Below are positions 9,280-17,702 of a stretch of DNA of 64,000 nucleotides, one piece after another (within the stretch, counting starts at the first letter, position 1; every line of letters starts with the position of its first letter). The DNA comes from Prevotella sp. GTDB lineage: Bacteria > Bacteroidota > Bacteroidia > Bacteroidales > Bacteroidaceae. Made by a program: the position numbers and the translations under genes. The notes below the pieces were generated by a model. That model made no database searches and was not told the origin of the DNA. It worked only from the letters and a program-made list of their open reading frames with translations. The DNA is taken from assembly GCA_017442825.1 (NCBI GenBank), contig JAFRYZ010000005.1, forward strand, positions 51,004 through 115,003, read 5' to 3'.

Positions 9280-9520
9280 AAATGATATTGTGAAATCTTA
9301 TATACAGACCGCCAATGAGATAAGAACATTCTTTTGAAGATACGGAAGCGTTAACTTTTAATTCTTGCTTTCAGACGAATTGGGGAATTTGGAGAAAGCC
9401 GCAAGAGTAGAAGTTGATGCTCACGTCAATTCGACGTGGGCTTTTACTCGTAAATGCGGCAAAAGGTTATCCCCAATACCATCTGAAAGCGTGAACGAAG
9501 TAGATAGTCCACGCTTTTTT
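9280..9520 (+). ncRNA. Structured RNA: 6S-like sRNA or cis-leader of the BspA gene
   Basis: This ~240-nt non-coding transcript unit has a promoter and ends in a terminator. The core is one long rod: GCTTTCAGA 9367-9375 pairs with 9482-9490; ATTGGGGA 9379-9386 with 9470-9477; GCCGCA 9398-9403 with 9455-9460; GAGTAGAA 9405-9412 with 9442-9449 (one G-U); GCTCACGTC 9419-9427 with 9433-9441 (one G-U). An unpaired bubble (9387-9397 and 9461-9469) interrupts the rod. A long hairpin with a central bubble resembles 6S RNA (the Bacteroidetes form is 6S-Flavo). The 3' closing strand also overlaps the terminator's 5' arm, which fits a riboswitch-like attenuator instead. No coding potential is seen. Confidence 0.6.
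9486..9517 (+). terminator. Terminator overlapping the RNA closing stem
   Basis: AAAGCGTG (9486-9493) pairs with CACGCTTT (9510-9517), followed by a T run. The left arm shares 9486-9490 with the closing stem of the RNA above, so the two structures exclude each other. Confidence 0.8.
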
Positions 9521-9565
9521 TGTGCTTAGTCAAAACATTATTCATCTTTATAATCATCAACAACT

Positions 9566-12058
9566 ATGAAAAGAACATTACTATTAGTCATGACGGCACT
9601 GCTGACGATAGCGGCAAGTGCCGAAGAAATGGTCATCAACCAAGTACACTTCCCCGACCGCAACTTTCGTGAGTGGCTCCTTCAGCAACCGTATGGGGCA
9701 GACGGAGTGATTACCGATGCCGAGATCAATGCGATTACCAGCCTGTCCGTGCAGTCATTGGGCATCAAGAGCTTGAAGGGTATCGGGAATTTCACTGCCT
9801 TGACCGAACTGTATTGCTACGGCAACCAGCTTGATGGTAATGCCATGATTCAACTCAGTGGCGAGTTGCCATCCTCTGTGGGTGAAACTACGTTCAATCT
9901 CTATGCCATCGACAGCAAAGACAGTGGGGAAGGAAACGTTCTTACTACCTCTATAGCCTATTTATTTAATAATAAAGGCTGCAAAGTGTATGACATGAAT
10001 GGAGGTGAAGCTGTAGAAATCATCGGAGCATTGCCTGACAAGTCTACTTGGCTGACGCTGGACGACTGGGCAACCAAGTCTCAAAGGATGCCGTTAGATA
10101 CGACCTATACCGATGCTACGGGTACCCTCAAGGTAAAAGTCAATAACCAAGAGAATAAAATGAAATGGGATATTGATAGGAGATTTTGGTTCGAAAACCC
10201 TCTTGGTATTGCTGAATTATGGGAAGGAACGCGATTGAATACAAATACGAAAGTCACTACTACTAATATGGTTGTTACCACTCCCACTGCAGGCTATCTG
10301 TATGTATATGCTTATACAGGTGTACCAGGACGAACATTAAGGGCGATTGGGAAGAGGTACATCAAGCAGGTAGAACTTCCTAATAGTAAGGTAGATATGC
10401 AAGATGCAGACGGGACGATGCGTGGTTCTTATCCCAACACGTGCATTCCTGTATCAGTTGAGAATGCTGCGGCAGGAGTAGAACTTACCTCGCCATACGG
10501 ATCCATCTATATTTGTAGTATCATCTTCGTTCCTATTGAGTTTGAATCATCTTCAACACCAAAGACTACTACCTTTACGACCGAAGAGGGGACGAAACTA
10601 ACTTTGCAAGTCATCAGCGAAGACGAAAAGACGGCTATTATTACTGCTGCCGATGTAGCAATGGGGCAGACGGAATTGACCATCCCCGAAACCGCTAACG
10701 GATATACCATTACTGGTATTGGCGATTATGCATTCTATTGGAATAGTATTTTTGATCTCTTGGAGCGGATAACTCTTCCTGAGACGATAGAAGAGATTGG
10801 AGAATGGGGATTCGGCGCATGCTCTAAACTGAAAGAAATCAACATGCCTGCTGCCTTGAAGAGTATTGGTAATAGTGCTTTTATCAATTCTCGTGAGTTG
10901 ACTTCGTTCAATATTCCCAAAAGCACATTGTATATCGGTGACAACTGCTTTAGCAACTGCACAAAATTAGCATCCTTCACAGTCGATGCTGCCAATACTC
11001 ACTTCACCGTACAGGATGGCATACTCTATGGTACTGAAAACGGTGTGCCGACTACGCTGGTGATGTATCCGATGCCCAAGAACGATGTAACTGACTTTGT
11101 CGTTCCCAGTACTGTAAAGAAGATACAGACCTTGAAGAATATAACATCCTTGGAAACGATTACCTTGCCCGACGGTATTGAAGAGATTGTCGATATGGGA
11201 TTGGGATGCAGGTCTCTGAAAGCTATCTATTTGCATCAGGATAATCCATACTACACCAAACAAGATGGTGTCCTTTACGACAAAAGTATGCAGACGTTGA
11301 TGTTGATTCCTGAAGGGCATCAGATGGAAACGTTCACCGTACCGAATGGGGTGACAAGAATAGAAAGCGGTGCCATTGCTTACCTACAGCAGCTGAAGGT
11401 GCTGAATATCCCGACATCAGTGGAATCCTTAACCCTTTCTGATTTTTATAACTATCCATGTCCTGCACTACAGGCAATTAACGTTGATGAATATAACAAC
11501 AAGTATTCGTCTATAGACGGATTGCTGTATGAAAAAGGGAATGGTCAATATTACCTTAATTGTTGTCCGCCAGCCAGAACTGGCGATGTTACGATACCAG
11601 ATACAGGTATCAGAATAAGTTGTGCTTTCCGCAATTGCCAGCATTTAGGGACAGTAGAGATTCCCGCTTCGGCGATTTGTTCCTCACGATTAGTAGTCAA
11701 TGGCAATTACTATCTTGGCATTTTCAATAATACGAAGATTGAAAAACTGGTTATCTACAGTGATGACATTCTTAACTATGATATCTATCCTGAAAGGGCG
11801 GCACAGTATCTCGACCTCAGTACTGTTATTTATGTGCCGGAAAACCGCGTAGAGGCTTGCAAAGCAAGTGCTGGTTGGGGACAATATACGATTAAATCGA
11901 TAGATGAACTGACGACGGGCATTAGCAGCGCTTCGCTAAATGATAATGTGCAAACGGCAAATGATAATGCGCCGGCATATAACCTCAGCGGACAGCGGGT
12001 AGGACAGAGCTATAAGGGCATTGTCATCAGGAACGGGCGAAAGATTGTTGTGAGGTGA
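9566..12058 (+). CDS. BspA-like leucine-rich-repeat surface protein
   Basis: This 830-aa exported protein has a signal peptide (MKRTLLLVMTALLTIAASA). A short N-terminal LRR region (VITDAEINAITSLS...) is followed by a middle domain and several LRR_5/BspA-type repeats (ITGIGDYAFYW, LKSIGNSAFINS, STLYIGDNCFSN, VTRIESGAIAYL). The end (YNLSGQRVG...GIVIRNGRKIVVR) matches a C-terminal tail common on Prevotella secreted proteins and may be a type IX-like sorting tail. BspA proteins bind host matrix or other bacteria; the ligand here is unknown. It lies 48 nt after the structured RNA terminator, with no clear promoter between, so read-through may control it. Confidence 0.85.
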   Translation: MKRTLLLVMTALLTIAASAEEMVINQVHFPDRNFREWLLQQPYGADGVITDAEINAITSLSVQSLGIKSLKGIGNFTALTELYCYGNQLDGNAMIQLSGELPSSVGETTFNLYAIDSKDSGEGNVLTTSIAYLFNNKGCKVYDMNGGEAVEIIGALPDKSTWLTLDDWATKSQRMPLDTTYTDATGTLKVKVNNQENKMKWDIDRRFWFENPLGIAELWEGTRLNTNTKVTTTNMVVTTPTAGYLYVYAYTGVPGRTLRAIGKRYIKQVELPNSKVDMQDADGTMRGSYPNTCIPVSVENAAAGVELTSPYGSIYICSIIFVPIEFESSSTPKTTTFTTEEGTKLTLQVISEDEKTAIITAADVAMGQTELTIPETANGYTITGIGDYAFYWNSIFDLLERITLPETIEEIGEWGFGACSKLKEINMPAALKSIGNSAFINSRELTSFNIPKSTLYIGDNCFSNCTKLASFTVDAANTHFTVQDGILYGTENGVPTTLVMYPMPKNDVTDFVVPSTVKKIQTLKNITSLETITLPDGIEEIVDMGLGCRSLKAIYLHQDNPYYTKQDGVLYDKSMQTLMLIPEGHQMETFTVPNGVTRIESGAIAYLQQLKVLNIPTSVESLTLSDFYNYPCPALQAINVDEYNNKYSSIDGLLYEKGNGQYYLNCCPPARTGDVTIPDTGIRISCAFRNCQHLGTVEIPASAICSSRLVVNGNYYLGIFNNTKIEKLVIYSDDILNYDIYPERAAQYLDLSTVIYVPENRVEACKASAGWGQYTIKSIDELTTGISSASLNDNVQTANDNAPAYNLSGQRVGQSYKGIVIRNGRKIVVR

Positions 12059-12081
12059 ATCTCTCTTCCGACTGAAAACAG

Positions 12082-12120
12082 AACCGTCGAAACTCCATCG
12101 AAGTTTCGGCGGTTGCTTTT
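12082..12120 (+). terminator. Terminator of the BspA-like gene
   Basis: AACCGTCGAAACT (12082-12094) pairs with AGTTTCGGCGGTT (12102-12114), 13 bp with one G-U. The sequence GCTTTTGTT follows. Confidence 0.9.
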
Positions 12121-12165
12121 GTTATGCTATATTTATACCATAGGATAATAAAAAACATCGTGTCA

Positions 12166-12512
12166 TGCGACGCAAAATCTGTATGTCGCTATTTCTTAGG
12201 TGCTTACAAATTTATTAGCGAAGAAAGACGAGCGCAATTGAGCGCAAGTCGTACTCTCCTCTTTTTTCCCTATTTCCCCTTCTGTTTTCAAAGGCATAGC
12301 TTTCCGACGCGAAAGGCATAGCGTTTGAACGGCAAAAGCTATGCGTTTGAAACGCAAAAGCAATGCGTTTTGAGCGCAAGCCCGTTTATGCTATCCGGAA
12401 ATGTAGGGAAAAGTGCCGTTTGCGCTCAATTTGCGCTCAATTGCGCTCGTCTTTCTTCGCTAATAAGTCTGTAAACGGCTGTAAAACAGATAGTTAAAGT
12501 GTTTGCGTCGCA
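12166..12512. repeat. 347-bp palindromic element, no ORF
   Basis: This fills most of the 12121-12568 gap. The inner arms 12212-12247 and 12431-12466 are perfect 36-bp inverted copies (TTATTAGCGAAGAAAGACG... and its complement). Outer 11-bp arms TGCGACGCAAA (12166-12176) and TTTGCGTCGCA (12502-12512) bound the element, with weaker TTACA/TGTAA matches between. The centre holds a 22-bp-period array. No transposase or significant reading frame is present. It could be a MITE-like non-autonomous element or a large regulatory palindrome. The rest of the gap (12513-12568) shows nothing. Confidence 0.85.
12290..12399. repeat. 22-bp-period imperfect array inside the palindrome
   Basis: Units begin at 12290, 12312, 12334, 12356 and 12378, exactly 22 bp apart. 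Each of the first four reads approximately AAAgGCaTaGC/GC(T/A)ATGCG followed by tttgaa-cgc; the fifth is degenerate. GCATAGC (unit 2) and GCTATGC (unit 3) are complementary, and GCGTTTgAAACGC in unit 3 is a small hairpin. Confidence 0.75.
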
Positions 12513-12568
12513 ATGCTCAATAAAACATTTTCTTTCCTGGTATAGGGCAAACGCTTCGTCATGCAGTG

Positions 12569-13735
12569 CTACTTATAGAAGTTGTGCTCGAAAGCAGTAA
12601 ATTCGTCCTGCTTTAAAACGCATCGTTTCCACCAGGATTCGATAAAACCGAAGCCGTAGCCCATGAGTTGGACGAAGGCGGCTGGAATGGAGAGAATGCC
12701 CACTTTTACACTTTTGTTCTGGCGACTGGAGTCGATACAAAGCAGCAGACTATAGAGTAATAATGGGGAGAGGAACAATATAGCCCATAGATAATTGACA
12801 ATTGACAATGATGCTAGAACGGCGAAGAGAAGACACAACAAACAACAGCCGAGGACACCGATAGTGAAAATGGTTGGCAAGAGATGCACAAGCTTCAGTG
12901 TGCCAGGATGTCTTTTCTCCAAATTGATGCGGGCAATACCACTGTTATAAACCTGTCGGAAAAACTTGCGGAAGTCAGTACGTCGCTTGTGCCATACCCA
13001 TGCTTCGGGGAAGAGTTGTGTATGGTAGCCAGCCTCAACGATACGGTAAGAGAAATCGACGTCTTCACCGAAACGCATTTTTGAAAAACCACCGAGTTGC
13101 ATATAGACATCACGACGGATGCCCATGTTGAACGAACGGGGATAAAACTTATCTAAAGCCCCCTTCGTTTCACTTGATGAAGAGGCTGTAGTCCCTTCTG
13201 GTTTCTTTCCCGCCTTACCACCACGGATACCGCCGGTAGTGAAAAACGAGGTCATGGAGTAGGAGATGGCTTTCTGTACAGGAGTGAATGATGGATGTGA
13301 AGCATCGGGACCACCAAAAGCAGCAAGGGGGAAAGATCGTTTAGTCCCTTGAGAGAAGCCACTCTCCTCTCCAGTGGGAGAGGGATTCTTGCCTTGCAAG
13401 CTTCCTTCGGCCGAGCGGGGGGTGAGGCTTCTTTCTACTGCTGTGAGATACTCCTCTGGCAGCACCACATCGCTGTCGAGAATGATGAGCCATTCGCCTT
13501 TGGCTCGCTCAGCACCATAGTTGCGGCTCCGTCCTGGTCCGCTGTTCTCCTTATAGTAATAATGTAAAGGAAGGATGTCTGCGTATTTGTCGCAGACATC
13601 CTTGCAAGAAGTTGTCGAACCATCTTCCACGATAATTACTTCAAAGTCTTTAAACTGCTGGGTTGTCAGACTCTGTAGCAACTCGTCCACCTCGTCGGGA
13701 CGGTTGAAGACGGGAACGATGATTGAATATTTCAT
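12569..13735 (-). CDS. GT2 family glycosyltransferase with in-frame repeat insertions
   Basis: This 388-aa membrane-associated family 2 glycosyltransferase starts MKYSIIVPVFNRPDEV. It has VEDGS (~37-40), the DSD metal motif in IILDSDVV (~85-92), GGFSKMRFGEDVDFSYR for the acceptor side, and hydrophobic C-terminal segments. Donor and acceptor are not predictable. Two segments break the conserved core: residues ~105-137 and ~175-193. Both are low-complexity and derive from palindromic GC-rich DNA like that found between genes elsewhere here. The frame is intact, so the gene is probably functional. Confidence 0.88.
   Translation of the reverse strand: MKYSIIVPVFNRPDEVDELLQSLTTQQFKDFEVIIVEDGSTTSCKDVCDKYADILPLHYYYKENSGPGRSRNYGAERAKGEWLIILDSDVVLPEEYLTAVERSLTPRSAEGSLQGKNPSPTGEESGFSQGTKRSFPLAAFGGPDASHPSFTPVQKAISYSMTSFFTTGGIRGGKAGKKPEGTTASSSSETKGALDKFYPRSFNMGIRRDVYMQLGGFSKMRFGEDVDFSYRIVEAGYHTQLFPEAWVWHKRRTDFRKFFRQVYNSGIARINLEKRHPGTLKLVHLLPTIFTIGVLGCCLLCLLFAVLASLSIVNYLWAILFLSPLLLYSLLLCIDSSRQNKSVKVGILSIPAAFVQLMGYGFGFIESWWKRCVLKQDEFTAFEHNFYK
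13325..13423. repeat. Repeat-derived insertion in the GT2 gene
   Basis: This ~99-bp in-frame segment contains CCTCTCC-AGT-GGGAGAGG and reads on - as a Ser/Pro/Gly/Lys-rich peptide. It lies between the conserved TAVERSL and AAFGGPDASH segments. Similar CCCTCTCC...GGGG sequences lie in gaps at 13743-13765 and 56247-56268. Confidence 0.65.
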
Positions 13736-13773
13736 CTTGGGTCCCTCTCCCTTTTTGGGGTGGGGTTAGACTT

Positions 13774-14340
13774 TTATTCCTTTACGCGCTGCAGGTATGA
13801 ACCGTCGCGGGTATCGACCTGTACTAACTCACCTTCGTTGATGAAGAGCGGAACGCGAATCTCTACGCCCGTTTCCAGTGTAGCAGGCTTCGTAGCATTG
13901 GTAGCTGTGTCGCCTTTTACACCCGGCTCACTATGGGTAATGCGCAGGATAGTTTTCACTGGCATCTCGGCATAGAGGATGGTGTTGGTGTCAGCATCGC
14001 TAACCACCTCGACAACGTCACTCTCCTTCATGTAGTCAACACCTGTGATGAGATCCTTGGCGATAGGAATTTGGTCGAATGTCTCTTGGTTCATGAAGAT
14101 GAAGTCCTCACCCTCTTGATAGAGATACTGGTAGGGACGGCGCTCAACACGAACGTCTTCAAGTGCTTCACCAATGTTGAAACGTTTCTCTAATACGCGA
14201 CCACTAACCACATCCTTCAGTGTGGTGCGCATGATGGTGTTTCCCTTGCCCGGCTTCACGTGCAGGAAGTCGATGCAGAAATACAACTTGCCGTCCATGC
14301 GGATGCATGTACCTTTCTTGATGTCTTGTGATTTAATCAT
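13774..14340 (-). CDS. efp: Elongation factor P
   Basis: EF-P enters the ribosomal E/P site and prevents stalling at polyproline. The 188-aa length and three-domain form are typical. Domain I has the loop VKPGKGNT; Lys32 at the tip aligns with the residue modified in E. coli (K34). No modification enzyme is visible nearby. It is divergent from rpmH. Confidence 0.96.
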   Translation of the reverse strand: MIKSQDIKKGTCIRMDGKLYFCIDFLHVKPGKGNTIMRTTLKDVVSGRVLEKRFNIGEALEDVRVERRPYQYLYQEGEDFIFMNQETFDQIPIAKDLITGVDYMKESDVVEVVSDADTNTILYAEMPVKTILRITHSEPGVKGDTATNATKPATLETGVEIRVPLFINEGELVQVDTRDGSYLQRVKE

Positions 14341-14385
14341 AATCTGTTCTTATCTAAATAGTTGTTGATGTCATGAAATCGGGTG

Positions 14386-14393
14386 CAAAGTTA
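14386..14393 (-). promoter_or_regulatory. -7 box of efp promoter
   Basis: TAACTTTG on the minus strand, 46 nt before the efp start. No good -33 TTTG at the expected distance. Confidence 0.5.
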
Positions 14394-14443
14394 CAAAGAA
14401 AATATAAAAATGCAGATAAATAACAACTAAAAAGTGCATAATT

Positions 14444-14475
14444 CTTGGTTGTTTCAAAAAGAATGTGTACTTTTG
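14444..14475 (+). promoter_or_regulatory. Promoter of rpmH
   Basis: TACTTTTG at 14468-14475 with CTTG (one mismatch to TTTG) 20 nt upstream. Confidence 0.6.
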
Positions 14476-14542
14476 CAGCCCAAAACAATGGGATTGGTAT
14501 GCCCGTAAATGAAAATAATAACAATAAAATAAGGACAAAACA

Positions 14543-14698
14543 ATGAAAAGAACATTTCAGCCCCACAATCGCCGTCGCGTGAACAAGCACGGTTTCCGTG
14601 AGAGAATGGCAACGAAGAACGGTCGCCGTGTATTGGCTTCTCGTCGTGCCAAAGGACGTAAGAAGCTGACGGTTTCAGACGAGAACCACGGCAAGTAA
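14543..14698 (+). CDS. rpmH: 50S ribosomal protein L34
   Basis: A 51-aa, highly basic ribosomal protein beginning [20 protein letters not shown], with the L34 core [20 protein letters not shown]. The start follows AAGGACAAAACA. It is a short gene with its own promoter. It is not next to rnpA/dnaA as in many bacteria, which is normal for this phylum. Confidence 0.97.
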   Translation: MKRTFQPHNRRRVNKHGFRERMATKNGRRVLASRRAKGRKKLTVSDENHGK

Positions 14699-14779
14699 TT
14701 TTCTTGGCTGAGGCTGTGGCGTATTTCACAGCGAATTAGGCAGGATAGAAGAAAAACGGAAAGAAGTAGAGAATATTCT

Positions 14780-14811
14780 TTGCTTCTTTCTGCTTTTTTG
14801 TGTACCTTTGC
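14780..14811 (+). promoter_or_regulatory. Promoter of the PASTA gene
   Basis: TTTG 14780-14783, 20 nt, TACCTTTG 14804-14811; consensus match 19 nt before the start codon. Confidence 0.8.
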
Positions 14812-14830
14812 GCCAAAACCCGATGAAAGC

Positions 14831-15553
14831 ATGAAAAAACTGTTAGCAAAGTTTGCAAGTGCATACGTATGGGGCAACGTGACGGCTGTCCTTATTGTCA
14901 TTGTGCTGCTCTCGATAGGCGTGAAACTTGGCCTGGATTTCTATACACGTCATGGTGAGTCTATCGTGGTGCCGAACATCGTGCATATGCAGTTCGATGA
15001 TGCGGAGGACAAATTGGACTCCCTCGGACTGAAAATTGTGGTGACGGATACGGGATACATTAAGACGCTGCCGCCAGACTGCATTCTTGACCAGTCGCCT
15101 GTGCCAGGGAAACGTGTGAAAGGAGGAAGGGTTATCTATGTCACCATCAACTCGGCAGGATCGCCAACGCTGGTTATTCCCGATGTAATCGATAATGGTT
15201 CGTTCAGAGAGGCTAGTGCACAGTTGATGGCAATGGGATTCAAATTGGGCGAACCAGAATATATTCCTGGTGAGCGTGATTGGATATATGGTATCAAGGT
15301 CAATGGAAAAGCTGTGAAGGCAGGACAGCGAGTGTCTAAAGATGCCCGCCTGGTTATTGTGGTAGGAGACGGCATGCGTAGCATTACGGATTCTGCTCTC
15401 TTCAATGACAATAGTGTTCATTTCGAAGAGGTTGAGGAGGAAGAACCAGAATACGAATACGAAGTGATAGAGGTGCCGGTGGATGCTGAAGGCAATGAGA
15501 TATCTAAACCATCGGAACCTTCTACTCCAGCACCGCCAACACCAGCACCATGA
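14831..15553 (+). CDS. PASTA domain membrane protein
   Basis: A 240-aa protein with a short cytoplasmic N-terminus, one membrane segment (VTAVLIVIVLLSIGVKLGL) and then tandem PASTA domains (VVPNIVHMQFDDAEDKLDSL...; TLVIPDVIDNGSFREASAQL...). The tail is acidic and Pro-rich (EEVEEEEPEYEYEVIEVP...PAPPTPAP). PASTA modules bind peptidoglycan or muropeptides in Ser/Thr kinases and PBPs; this protein has neither catalytic domain. The start at 14831 is used because the promoter ends just before it. It overlaps the pseudouridine synthase gene by 4 nt; ddl follows. Confidence 0.88.
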   Translation: MKKLLAKFASAYVWGNVTAVLIVIVLLSIGVKLGLDFYTRHGESIVVPNIVHMQFDDAEDKLDSLGLKIVVTDTGYIKTLPPDCILDQSPVPGKRVKGGRVIYVTINSAGSPTLVIPDVIDNGSFREASAQLMAMGFKLGEPEYIPGERDWIYGIKVNGKAVKAGQRVSKDARLVIVVGDGMRSITDSALFNDNSVHFEEVEEEEPEYEYEVIEVPVDAEGNEISKPSEPSTPAPPTPAP

Positions 15554-16635
15554 CGGAACCTGACTTGATGACAGATCAGTATTGCTTGGAGAACGAGCCT
15601 GAGCAGGAGTTGTATGAGCACTTCCGTTTTGTTGCTGACAAGGGGCAAGAGTCGGTACGCATCGATAAATTCCTGACGGAACATCTGCAACACTCCAGCC
15701 GTAATCGCATACAGAAAGCTGCCGATGCAGGATTCGTTCATGTGCTTTCGGTAGAAGACCAACGGCAAAAGAAAGGTGAGCGGGCGGTAAAGAGTAATTA
15801 TAAGGTTCGACCGGGTGATATCATCACCTTGATGTTGGACACTCCGCCTCACGACACAACGATACAACCGGAAGAGATTCCACTCAACATCGTCTATGAA
15901 GATGACCAGTTGATGGTTATCAACAAACCGGCAGGACTGGTGGTGCACCCAGGAGTGGGCAATTTCCACGGAACGTTGGTCAACGCCATAGCATGGCATC
16001 TTCGCAATCTGCCGACCTACGACCCCAATGATCCAGAAGTCGGACTGGTGCATCGCATTGATAAGGATACTAGCGGACTGTTGGTCGTTGCAAAGACGCC
16101 GGAAGCCAAGACAAAACTTGGGTTGCAGTTTTTCAATAAAACAACACACCGCAGTTACAACGCTTTGGTATGGGCAAATTTTGCCGAAGACGAGGGACGC
16201 ATAGAGGGTAACATTGCCCGGGACCCAAAAGACCGATTACGCATGACGGTGCTACCGCCAGATTCGGAAATTGGGAAACCGGCTGTGACACATTACAGGG
16301 TTCTGGAGCGATTCGGTTACGTGACATGGGTGGAGTGTATTCTTGAAACAGGAAGGACACATCAAATACGTGCACACATGACCCATATCGGGCACCCTCT
16401 CTTCGCCGATGAACGCTACGGCGGCATGGAGGTTCTGCGAGGTGAACGTAGCAGCACGTATAAGGCGTTTGTTCAAAATGGTTTTAAACTGTGTCCGCGA
16501 CAGGCGCTGCATGCCCGTACCTTAGGTTTTGTCCATCCTACCACGGGTGAGCAGATGGATTTTACCTCAGAACTGCCGGCAGACATGCAGGCTCTGTTGG
16601 AGAAATGGCGTGGATTTATTCAAGGAAGAAAATAA
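15550..16635 (+). CDS. RluA-family 23S rRNA pseudouridine synthase
   Basis: A 361-aa enzyme that isomerises uridines in 23S rRNA, most like RluD. The N-terminal S4 RNA-binding domain (VRIDKFLTEHL...SRNRIQKAADAGFVHV) leads to a catalytic domain with GLVHRIDKDTSGLLVVAKT; the catalytic Asp is D171. RTHQIRAHMTHIGHPLFAD is the usual C-terminal motif. Which uridine is modified cannot be told from sequence. It overlaps the PASTA gene by 4 nt and is followed by ddl. Confidence 0.94.
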   Translation: MTEPDLMTDQYCLENEPEQELYEHFRFVADKGQESVRIDKFLTEHLQHSSRNRIQKAADAGFVHVLSVEDQRQKKGERAVKSNYKVRPGDIITLMLDTPPHDTTIQPEEIPLNIVYEDDQLMVINKPAGLVVHPGVGNFHGTLVNAIAWHLRNLPTYDPNDPEVGLVHRIDKDTSGLLVVAKTPEAKTKLGLQFFNKTTHRSYNALVWANFAEDEGRIEGNIARDPKDRLRMTVLPPDSEIGKPAVTHYRVLERFGYVTWVECILETGRTHQIRAHMTHIGHPLFADERYGGMEVLRGERSSTYKAFVQNGFKLCPRQALHARTLGFVHPTTGEQMDFTSELPADMQALLEKWRGFIQGRK

Positions 16636-16651
16636 ATAATATGATTATAGT

Positions 16652-17653
16652 ATGAAAAATATGAAGAGAACGGTAGCTATCGTTTGTGGTGGTGATTCAT
16701 CAGAACATGATGTTTCCCTGCGTTCTGCACAGGGACTGTATAGTTTTTTCGACAAAGAACGTTACAATATTTTTATTGTAGATGTTAAAGGAATAGACTG
16801 GCATGTGAATATGGATGATGGCAGTACGGCAAAAATCGACAAGAACGACTTTTCTTTCAAACTGAATGATAAGACCATCTGGTTTGACTATGCCTATATC
16901 ACCATTCACGGAACTCCAGGAGAGAATGGTATCATGCAGGGTTATTTTGATTTGATGCGTATTCCTTATAGTACGAGTGGTGTTTTGGTAGAGGCACTGA
17001 CATTCGACAAGTTTGTGCTGAACAAGTTTTTAAGTGGCTACGGTGTCAATACAGCATCGAGCATTCTCGTGCGACGTGGCGAGGAAGACCGTCTTGACGA
17101 GCAACAGATAGAGAATGAGATTGGTATGCCGTGTTTTGTCAAGCCAGCTGCCGATGGAAGTAGTTTCGGCGTGTCAAAGGTGAAGAATGTTGACCAAATT
17201 GCTCCTGCTTTGCGTCTTGCTTTCATGGAGAGCGACGAGGTGATGATAGAAAGCTACATGGAAGGAACCGAGGTTACCGTAGGTTGTTACAAGACGAAGG
17301 AGAAGTCGGTTGTGTTCCCTGTGACAGAGGTGGTCACCAATAACGAATTCTTCGACTACGATGCAAAATACAATGGACAGGTGGAGGAGATAACGCCGGC
17401 ACGTCTGTCGCCGGAACTGACAACAGCATTGCAAGAAGAGACATCGCGTATCTATGATATCTTGCACTGCAATGGCATCATCCGCATTGACTATATCATC
17501 ACGAAAGATGCTGAAGGAAAGGATAAGCTGATGATGCTGGAAATCAACACGACGCCGGGAATGACTGTAACAAGTTTCATTCCCCAGCAGATTCGTGCAG
17601 CCGGTCTTGACATCAAGGATGTTTTGACCGATATCGTGGAAAATCAGTTTTGA
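16652..17653 (+). CDS. ddl: D-alanine--D-alanine ligase
   Basis: Ddl makes the D-Ala-D-Ala dipeptide for peptidoglycan. 333 aa, ATP-grasp fold. Motifs: VCGGDSSEHDVSLRS at the N-terminus, HGTPGENG, PCFVKPAADGSSFGVSKV (ATP lid), EGTEVTVGC, and the metal site MMLEINTTPGMT. It lies 16 nt after the pseudouridine synthase gene in the same operon. Confidence 0.97.
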   Translation: MKNMKRTVAIVCGGDSSEHDVSLRSAQGLYSFFDKERYNIFIVDVKGIDWHVNMDDGSTAKIDKNDFSFKLNDKTIWFDYAYITIHGTPGENGIMQGYFDLMRIPYSTSGVLVEALTFDKFVLNKFLSGYGVNTASSILVRRGEEDRLDEQQIENEIGMPCFVKPAADGSSFGVSKVKNVDQIAPALRLAFMESDEVMIESYMEGTEVTVGCYKTKEKSVVFPVTEVVTNNEFFDYDAKYNGQVEEITPARLSPELTTALQEETSRIYDILHCNGIIRIDYIITKDAEGKDKLMMLEINTTPGMTVTSFIPQQIRAAGLDIKDVLTDIVENQF

Positions 17654-17702
17654 GAAGTAGTATTAACGATGCAGCAGGTCGCATGAAAAGGAAGTAAGAG
17701 AG

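Noticed and set aside
9280-9520. tmRNA, SRP RNA or RNase P RNA
   Set aside because: None of their conserved ends or loops is present; the single rod shape does not fit.
12124-12321. 65-aa frame inside the palindromic element
   Set aside because: It spans an inverted-repeat arm, has no ribosome-binding site and no similarity; judged chance.
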